A stretch of 11,179 nt of DNA from Pyrinomonadaceae bacterium (GTDB taxonomy: Bacteria; Acidobacteriota; Blastocatellia; Pyrinomonadales; Pyrinomonadaceae). The translations under genes and the position numbers were made by a program. Every line of letters begins with the position of its first letter. Within the stretch, counting starts at the first letter, position 1. The DNA is taken from positions 1-11,179 of the forward strand of contig JACCRA010000011.1 of the NCBI GenBank assembly GCA_013813825.1, read 5' to 3'. The notes under the pieces are model-generated. The model made no database searches. It worked only from the letters and a program-made list of their open reading frames with translations, and was not told the origin of the DNA. Shown here piece after piece: positions 6,653 to 11,179 of the stretch.

Positions 6653-7494
6653 GCGAGACGGTGAATCCGGAGAAGCCGGCGCTCGCTTCAGACCTCATCC
6701 TGCCAGAGATCGCGCGCGTTTTGCGGGCGGGCGAAATCGCCGCTCTCGTCACACTCCTCGACGCGCCGGCTTCCCCGTCTCATTCAGGCGCGAAATTACT
6801 CGTTAAAAATTCAAGCGAGCATTGGGGCAGTCTGGGTGCTCCGTCGCTTGATGAGCGCGCCGCCGCGCAGGCCGTCAGCTTCTTGGCTTCGCGTGTCGAG
6901 GCACAGGCATTCGGCGTCGCGGAGTTCGCGCCCGAACTAATCGAGTGGCGCGGGGCGCGCGTGCTGTGCGAGCGGCTGGAGCCGGAACCGCACGTTGTGA
7001 TCTGCGGGGCCGGTCACGTCGGCGCGGCGCTGGCGCGTTTGGCGCGGCTCACCGGCTACCGCGTGACGTTGATTGACGACCGCGCCGCTTTCGTCGCGCG
7101 TGAGCGTTTTCCTGACACGGAAATTCATCTCGTCGCGGCTTCCAGCGGATGGACACAGGCCGTGTTGGAGCAGATCGGGACGGGGCGCGGCGTCTCGGTG
7201 GCGGTGGTGACGCGCGGGCACAACGAAGATGAGGAATGCCTGCGCGCGGTGCTCTCGGCCGGGCCGGACTACGTCGGGATGATCGGGAGCCGGCGGCGGA
7301 CGAACATCGTGCTCGAACGTCTGCGCGAAGCGGGCATGGATGAAGAATGCCTGCGCGGGGTGCGCGCGCCCATCGGGCTAGACATCGCGGCGGTGACGCC
7401 CGAAGAAGTGGCGCTGGCGATTCTCGCCGAGATCATCGCCGCACGGCGCGGCGGCGCGGGCGCGCCTCTGTCAGCATGGCGCAGAGAAAAATAA
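6649..7494 (+). CDS. XdhC-family protein with Rossmann C-domain and cysteine-less N-domain
   Basis: The C-terminal half (about 114-270) is the XdhC Rossmann domain: VVICGAGHVG (116-125) for nucleotide binding, DD at 143-144 after the second strand, TRGHNEDEECL (188-198), YVGMIGSRRR (208-217), PIGLDIAA (241-248) and TPEEVALAILAEI (250-262). The N-terminal half (about 15-110) lines up by eye with XdhC_CoxI: PSHSGAKLLV (43-52) matches the STPQRRGAKM segment, but GAPS (63-66) replaces GGGC and WRG replaces CGG, so both expected cysteines are gone. At 281 residues it is normal full-length XdhC size. The role is probably molybdenum-cofactor handling or sulfuration for a hydroxylase, perhaps with the separate N-domain protein at 5713-6063. 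The start overlaps the Mpo1-like stop. It could instead be a divergent paralogue with another job. Confidence 0.88.
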   Translation: MSETVNPEKPALASDLILPEIARVLRAGEIAALVTLLDAPASPSHSGAKLLVKNSSEHWGSLGAPSLDERAAAQAVSFLASRVEAQAFGVAEFAPELIEWRGARVLCERLEPEPHVVICGAGHVGAALARLARLTGYRVTLIDDRAAFVARERFPDTEIHLVAASSGWTQAVLEQIGTGRGVSVAVVTRGHNEDEECLRAVLSAGPDYVGMIGSRRRTNIVLERLREAGMDEECLRGVRAPIGLDIAAVTPEEVALAILAEIIAARRGGAGAPLSAWRREK

Positions 7495-7499
7495 GAGTG

Positions 7500-7566
7500 A
7501 AAAAGTCTAGCAGGCGAACTTGCCAGCCGCTGCCGCGTTAAACCGGCGGACCGGAGCTACCTGCTA
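7500..7566 (-). terminator. Possible terminator for the minus-strand gene
   Basis: Read on the minus strand, TAGCAGG (7566-7560) and CCTGCTA (7514-7508) form a 7-bp stem around a GC-rich 45-nt interior, followed 3 nt later by five T (7504-7500). It lies 28 nt past the stop of the NTF2-like gene, between converging genes. The long interior makes this less certain than the terminator at 740. Confidence 0.45.
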
Positions 7567-7594
7567 AACCACCTCTCTATTTTGTGATCTTGTA

Positions 7595-8233
7595 TCAGTC
7601 TTTCTGGCTCTCGAAATATTTAGCGGGGATCGGATTATCGGTGTCTTCGGCTTGCCAGTAGATGGTGACGATCCACCAGCGTTTGCCGTCGTTCATCAGT
7701 TGAATGCTGTTAATGCCGCGGATGAAGGGGCGCTTGTCGTCGGCGTTGTGGCGTGCTTCGTAGGTGCTGAAGACGTGCGCGATGTGGCCGAAACGCTCGA
7801 TGCGGTCAGCGACGCTCTTCTCGAAGAAACCCTGCGTCTGCGTGTTTCGGGTCAAAGAATTGACAAACTCTTCGACGCCGAGCACACGCGCCGCGACTTC
7901 GCCCGTCGGGCGGCGGCCGGTCGGGATCAAACGCGCGCCGTCGATGAACAGCGAGCGGAAGCGATCCAAGTTACGCGGCTGTCCAGCCGGGCCGGAGATA
8001 ACGCCATAGAGCGCCGCGAGGATGGCGTCGATGGATTCGACATCGGCCGGAGCGGCTGCCGGCGGCATGGTGGTGGGGCGCGCTGAAGTGGCGGGACTTG
8101 CCGGCGTCGCGGCGGTCGCGGGCTTGGCTTCGGCGGGCGGCGTCGTTTGGGTTCCCTGCGCGTTTGCGCGCCCCGCACTGGCGGCGGACAGTAGAACGCA
8201 GCACAGAACCGGCATCACCATTTTAGCTTTCAT
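7595..8233 (-). CDS. Exported NTF2-like (SnoaL/DUF4440-type) protein
   Basis: The 212-residue product starts with a clear Sec signal peptide (MKAKMVMPVLCCVLLSAASA, probable cleavage after RANA, residue 25). An Ala/Pro/Thr linker (about 27-63) follows. Residues 65-205 fit the NTF2-like cone fold: a first helix (VESIDAILAALYGVIS), then RFRSLFIDGARLIPTG, GVEEFVNSL, HVFSTYEAR and a final pair of strands INSIQLMNDGKRWWIVTIYW. Proteins of this superfamily include small-molecule enzymes and binding domains; no substrate can be named from sequence. It likely acts in the periplasm or outside. An ATG 15 nt upstream (8248) is in frame, but AGGAG at 8245-8241 lies 7 nt before ATG 8233, so the shorter form is chosen. 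It diverges from the MFS gene across a palindromic element. Confidence 0.87.
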   Translation of the reverse strand: MKAKMVMPVLCCVLLSAASAGRANAQGTQTTPPAEAKPATAATPASPATSARPTTMPPAAAPADVESIDAILAALYGVISGPAGQPRNLDRFRSLFIDGARLIPTGRRPTGEVAARVLGVEEFVNSLTRNTQTQGFFEKSVADRIERFGHIAHVFSTYEARHNADDKRPFIRGINSIQLMNDGKRWWIVTIYWQAEDTDNPIPAKYFESQKD

Positions 8234-8240
8234 TAGTTTT

Positions 8241-8245
8241 CTCCT
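8241..8245 (-). promoter_or_regulatory. Ribosome-binding site that sets the start at 8233
   Basis: On the minus strand AGGAG is followed by a 7-nt spacer and ATG at 8233-8231. The alternative ATG at 8248 overlaps the region just upstream of this box and has no box of its own. Confidence 0.75.
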
Positions 8246-8263
8246 CATCTAATTGCAAACAAG

Positions 8264-8363
8264 GTCAGTATCCGGAGCGGGAGCGACGGGGTGGTGCGAT
8301 CACACAGTTCAACGTGCGTGGCCGGGCACGGCCGACCCCTTCGCTCCCGCTTCGGATACTGAC
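8264..8363. repeat. 100-bp palindromic element between divergent genes
   Basis: Arms 8264-8286 and 8341-8363 are inverted copies over 23 nt with one mismatch, beginning GTCAGTATCCG and ending CGGATACTGAC. Pairing may continue inward (GGGGT with ACCCC), and a small GGCCG/CGGCC hairpin lies near the centre. It fills nearly half of the 234-bp gap between the NTF2-like gene and the MFS gene, where both promoters must lie. No transposase or ORF is linked to it. I saw no convincing -35/-10 pair for either gene. Confidence 0.8.
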
Positions 8364-8467
8364 TTCAAGGTGGGAGCCAATTAAAACACGTCAGTTATGT
8401 GCGCCGCAAAAACAGACGGCCACGCGCCATGTTGTGCCAGACGGCGGGCGGTGGTATCAAAGGGTAA

Positions 8468-9778
8468 ATGAGCGCGAACATCGAGCAGAGTGTGCCGCCC
8501 GAAGCGGCGACCGGAGTAGCCAGCGGGGGGCGTGGGAGCGAGATGTTGCGCGCGCTCGGTCATCGCAACTTTCGTTTGTTCTGGGCGGGCGCGTTCCTCT
8601 CGAACGTCGGGACGTGGATGCAGACGGTGGCGCAGGGGTGGCTGATGCTGCAACTCACCGACTCGGCCTTTTGGCTCGGCCTTGACGGTTTCGCCGCGAC
8701 TGTGCCTGGCCTCGTGCTGATATTGGTGGGCGGAGTCTTCGCCGATCATCTGGATCGCAAGCGTTTGCTGCTGCTGACGCAGATTGGAGCGGGGGTGACG
8801 GCGCTGGTGCTGGCATTGCTGATCAGCGCCGGCATGGTTGATCGGTGGACGCTCCTGATCGCTTCGTTCGTCACCGGCTGCTGCTTTTCGCTGGCGGCTC
8901 CTTCGTATCAAGCGATCATGATCGATCTGGTGGGGCGCGAAGACTTGTCCAACGCGATTGCCCTTAACTCGACGCAGTTCCAACTCTCGCGTGTGCTCGG
9001 CCCCGTGCTGGCGGGCGTCGCCTTCGCCACGCTCGGCCTCGAATGGTGTTTTCTCATTAACGGTTTGTCTTACGTCGTCATCGTCACCGCGCTGGCGCTG
9101 GTGCGGATCGACAACGGAAAGCGCATTACTGCCGGCAATAGCGGCGACAAGCAAAGCTCCGTGCCGGCGCGGCGCGGGCTATGGCGCGATCTCCTCGACG
9201 GCTTCCGCTACGTGCAGCGACGCCCGCGCGTCTTCCTGATGCTTTTGATCTCGGCCGTGACGAGTTTGTTCGGCGCGCCCTACTTGACGATGATGCCGCT
9301 GTTTGCGCGCGACGTGTTTCAACTAACCGAGCGCGGATTGTCGGTATTGATGGGAGTGGCGGGAGCCGGGGCGTTCTGCGGGGCGTTGCTGCTCGTCCTG
9401 CTCGGCGACGTGCGGCGCAAAAGCTGGTACGTGCTCGGCGGCGCGGCGGCTTTCGGATTGGGGCTGGTCGGGTTCGCGCTCTCGAAGAATCTTTACGTCG
9501 CGCTCGTGTTCCTCTTCATCGCCGGCTTCGCCATCGTCTGTTCGGTGGCCGTGACTAACATGCTGCTGCAAAAGCTCGTCACCGACGAGATGCGCGGGCG
9601 CGTGATGAGCATGTTCATTCTCTCCTTCATCGGCGCGTGGCCGATTGGCAATTTCCTCGCGGGCGCAGTGGCCGAACGACTCGGCGCGCCCCGCACCCTC
9701 GCCCTCGGCGGTCTCATCACCGCGCTCTTCGTCGCCTGCGTGACCTTGCGGTATCCGCGCTTGCGGGAGTTGGATTAG
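8468..9778 (+). CDS. MFS transporter of the EntS/MFS_3 type
   Basis: This 436-residue inner-membrane protein of the major facilitator superfamily has a short soluble N-terminus, then RNFRLFWAGAFLSNVGTWMQ (33-52), the start usual for the MFS_3/enterobactin-exporter-like group. The loop 2-3 motif A is FADHLDRKRL (91-100). About 11-12 hydrophobic helices follow, with a basic central loop (about 218-245, RIDNGKRI to GFRYVQRRPR) between the two six-helix halves. Family members export siderophores, drugs or other small molecules by proton exchange; the substrate here cannot be told. ATG 8468 has only a weak AAAGGG 3 nt upstream. ATG 8543 (Met26) has GGGAG 4 nt upstream and starts close to the first conserved residues, so it is a fair alternative start. 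It appears to be a single-gene unit; palindromes follow it. Confidence 0.9.
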   Translation: MSANIEQSVPPEAATGVASGGRGSEMLRALGHRNFRLFWAGAFLSNVGTWMQTVAQGWLMLQLTDSAFWLGLDGFAATVPGLVLILVGGVFADHLDRKRLLLLTQIGAGVTALVLALLISAGMVDRWTLLIASFVTGCCFSLAAPSYQAIMIDLVGREDLSNAIALNSTQFQLSRVLGPVLAGVAFATLGLEWCFLINGLSYVVIVTALALVRIDNGKRITAGNSGDKQSSVPARRGLWRDLLDGFRYVQRRPRVFLMLLISAVTSLFGAPYLTMMPLFARDVFQLTERGLSVLMGVAGAGAFCGALLLVLLGDVRRKSWYVLGGAAAFGLGLVGFALSKNLYVALVFLFIAGFAIVCSVAVTNMLLQKLVTDEMRGRVMSMFILSFIGAWPIGNFLAGAVAERLGAPRTLALGGLITALFVACVTLRYPRLRELD

Positions 9779-9788
9779 ATGATGAGTT

Positions 9789-9865
9789 GGAGTCAGAGCA
9801 TTGGACAAACATTTTGCTGGCCCTGACATCCTTGCAATTAACAGATTGCGTTGCGGTCTGACTCC
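9789..9865. repeat. 77-bp inverted repeat after the MFS gene
   Basis: GGAGTCAGA (9789-9797) and TCTGACTCC (9857-9865) form a perfect 9-bp terminal inverted repeat. Inside is a 5-bp hairpin, GCAAT/ATTGC. It begins 10 nt after the MFS stop codon. It has no T-run, so I call it a repeat instead of a terminator. Confidence 0.55.
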
Positions 9866-9883
9866 TGTTCCGTAGGGACAAAC

Positions 9884-10033
9884 GGAAATAGCCCAGCGAT
9901 TTATCGCTGGGACGAATAGCATAAACATTTTGAGTCCCATAGGGACGGTTGAAGTCACTAGTTTCAATCGTCCCTACGGGACTCGCTCGAAAACACATTG
10001 CCTCTCCCAGCGATAAATCGCTGGGCTACTTCC
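9884..10033. repeat. 150-bp nested palindromic element
   Basis: Outer arms 9884-9912 and 10005-10033 are inverted copies over 29 nt with one mismatch. Each arm also folds on itself, since CCCAGCGATTTATCGCTGGG is nearly self-complementary. Inner arms 9932-9953 and 9963-9984 are inverted copies over 22 nt with two mismatches (GAGTCCC...TTGAA), and each again contains a short palindrome near GTCCC/GGGAC. The centre is ACTAGT. A further small hairpin GCCCC/GGGGC lies at 10038-10051. No ORF is present. With the 9789-9865 repeat, this accounts for most of the 382-bp gap 9779-10160; the rest (10052-10160) shows only the downstream gene's leader, with a weak TATGCT box at 10112. Confidence 0.85.
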
Positions 10034-10160
10034 AAACGCCCCTGACGGGGCTAAACCCATTGAGCCTTCCTGTTGTGCAAGACCGCCGAGCGCCCTCGTT
10101 CTAAAACCGGGTATGCTACAGCAACGCCCGCCAGTTTCAATTGAATTCGAGGAGACCCAC

Positions 10161-11179
10161 ATGCGAAACCGCAGCCTGACCGCTTGCCTGTTCCTGAACG
10201 TCTTAGTGATTTTGGCCGCCACCGCGATGTCCGCGAGCGCGCAGGGCGTGATCATTCCGCGCCAGTGCGAGAACTGCCCGGAGCGACCGCGACGCCCCAT
10301 CCAATTGCCGCGCGCACTGCCGATCAAGTCGATTAAGCTCGACACGAAGATCGCGGCGCAGGTGGCGACCACGCACGTCGAGCAGGTCTTTCGCAATGAC
10401 ACGGACCAGACGCTCGAAGGAACTTATTTTTTCCCCATCCCGGAGACGGCTTCCGTGTCCGAGTTCGCGATCTGGGACGGCGAGCGGCGCTTGGTCGGCG
10501 AAGTGCGCTCGCGCGAAGAGGCCCGCCGCATCTACGACGAGATCGTGCGCCGCCAGCGCGATCCGGGCCTGCTCGAATACGCCGGCAAGAATCTCTTTCA
10601 AGCGAGCATCTTCCCGATTCCGCCGCGCTCGGATAAGAAGTTGGAATTGACCTATACCCAAGTTCTCCGGGCGGAAGGCGGCACGGTCGCTTACCGCTAC
10701 CCGCTCGGCACGGGCCACAACCTGACGAACATCGGCACGGTCGCCGGCCGCGTCGAGATCGAGGGAGGGGACCAACTCCGCAATATCTATTCGCCGAGTC
10801 ATGCGATTGACGTGAAATCGTCGCGTGAAGGGACGCGCGCCAGCGTCTCTTTTGCATCGACGGCAGGTCGCGAGGCGCAAGACTTTCAATTGTTCTACAC
10901 GCTCTCGGACGCCGATTTCGGGTTGACCTTATTGACGCACCGCGAGCCGGGCAAGGATGGTTATTTTCTGCTGATGCTGTCGCCGAAGGACAACTGGACG
11001 GAGGCCGAGTACGCGGCGAAAGACATCGTCTTTGTGCTCGACACTTCCGGGTCGATGGCCGAGGAAGGGAAGATGGAGAAGGCGCGGGCGGCGCTGCTCT
11101 TCGGCGTCAAATCCCTGCGCGATGGGGATCGTTACAACGTGATTTCGTTCGCGGGCGAAGAGCGTTTGATGGAGAGCGG
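10161..11179 (+). CDS. Exported VIT/von Willebrand A-domain protein (3' partial)
   Basis: The frame opens at ATG 10161, with GAGGAG (10149-10154) 6 nt upstream, and runs without a stop to the window edge: 339 codons. A Sec signal peptide covers residues 1-27 (cleavage after SASA, before QG). A CENC pair (36-39) follows in a Pro/Arg-rich stretch. Residues about 50-180 match the VIT domain: THVEQVFRNDTDQTLEGTYF, FPIPETASVSEF, EARRIYDEIVRRQRDPGLLE and ASIFPIPPRSDKKLELTY. A von Willebrand A domain begins near residue 285 with the metal-binding MIDAS motif DTSGSM (294-299), after DIVFVLD. In bacteria, VIT-VWA proteins are exported or surface-bound and some are sortase/exosortase-anchored in marine proteobacteria; the job here is probably adhesion or protein binding. 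Whether a C-terminal anchor exists cannot be seen. No neighbour explains it. Confidence 0.92.
   Translation, partial: MRNRSLTACLFLNVLVILAATAMSASAQGVIIPRQCENCPERPRRPIQLPRALPIKSIKLDTKIAAQVATTHVEQVFRNDTDQTLEGTYFFPIPETASVSEFAIWDGERRLVGEVRSREEARRIYDEIVRRQRDPGLLEYAGKNLFQASIFPIPPRSDKKLELTYTQVLRAEGGTVAYRYPLGTGHNLTNIGTVAGRVEIEGGDQLRNIYSPSHAIDVKSSREGTRASVSFASTAGREAQDFQLFYTLSDADFGLTLLTHREPGKDGYFLLMLSPKDNWTEAEYAAKDIVFVLDTSGSMAEEGKMEKARAALLFGVKSLRDGDRYNVISFAGEERLMES

Noticed and set aside
7508..7566. Possible tRNA or small structured RNA between converging genes
   Set aside because: The 7-bp end stem resembles an acceptor stem, but the interior is too short and lacks D-, anticodon- and T-arm features; a minus-strand terminator is more likely.
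8381..9154. 257-residue minus-strand ORF across the MFS start
   Set aside because: Rich in His, Arg and Gln with no domain pattern; it is a shadow of the MFS gene.
9884..10033. CRISPR array
   Set aside because: The repeats are two inverted copies, not direct repeats with regular spacers, and no cas gene is near.
10203..10889. 228-residue minus-strand ORF
   Set aside because: It is antisense to the VIT-VWA gene, whose plus-strand reading has a signal peptide, VIT motifs and MIDAS.

Overview
The window reads as GC-rich chromosomal DNA from a free-living Gram-negative-type bacterium. The gene mix suggests an acidobacterium, possibly Blastocatellia/Pyrinomonadaceae. The clues are several Sec-exported Ala/Pro-rich proteins, a VIT/VWA exported protein, an Mpo1-like protein beside XdhC genes, and many short palindromic and heptad repeats between genes. 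This placement is inference from protein style; there is no rRNA or other marker gene. No tRNA, rRNA, CRISPR array, insertion sequence, phage gene or plasmid gene was seen.

Layout. Positions 1-713 hold the 3' end of an Ala/Pro-rich protein whose C-terminal helical motif is well conserved in look; a 21-bp intrinsic terminator follows at 740-793. Positions 940-4499 hold valS and nadC, overlapping by ATGA and probably one transcript. A 330-bp gap (4500-4829) carries a 142-bp palindromic element and a second hairpin of heptad repeats. Positions 4830-5636 encode an exported coiled-coil protein. Positions 5713-7494 hold a cluster: a stand-alone XdhC/CoxI N-domain protein, an Mpo1-like (DUF962) membrane protein, and a second XdhC-family protein with a C-terminal Rossmann domain. 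The last two overlap by ATGA. An exported NTF2-like protein (7595-8233, minus strand) converges on this cluster and diverges from an MFS exporter (8468-9778). A 382-bp gap (9779-10160) is filled with nested palindromes. The window ends inside a gene for an exported VIT-VWA protein (10161 onward).

How the genes work together. valS (tRNA charging) and nadC (NAD synthesis) are housekeeping genes that share transcription but not a pathway. The XdhC pair points to maturation of a molybdenum hydroxylase, but no such enzyme lies in the window. The other genes show no clear joint role.

What stands out is less a new gene system than the gaps. Nearly every gap over about 70 bp, other than the terminator region, contains a different imperfect inverted repeat, and three also carry tandem 7-nt repeats just upstream of a start codon. 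The other point worth a second look is the XdhC pair: the longer protein keeps the Rossmann domain but its CoxI-like N-domain has lost the GGGC and CGG cysteine motifs, which the separate 116-residue protein retains. I see no convincing evidence of a wholly new biological system here.
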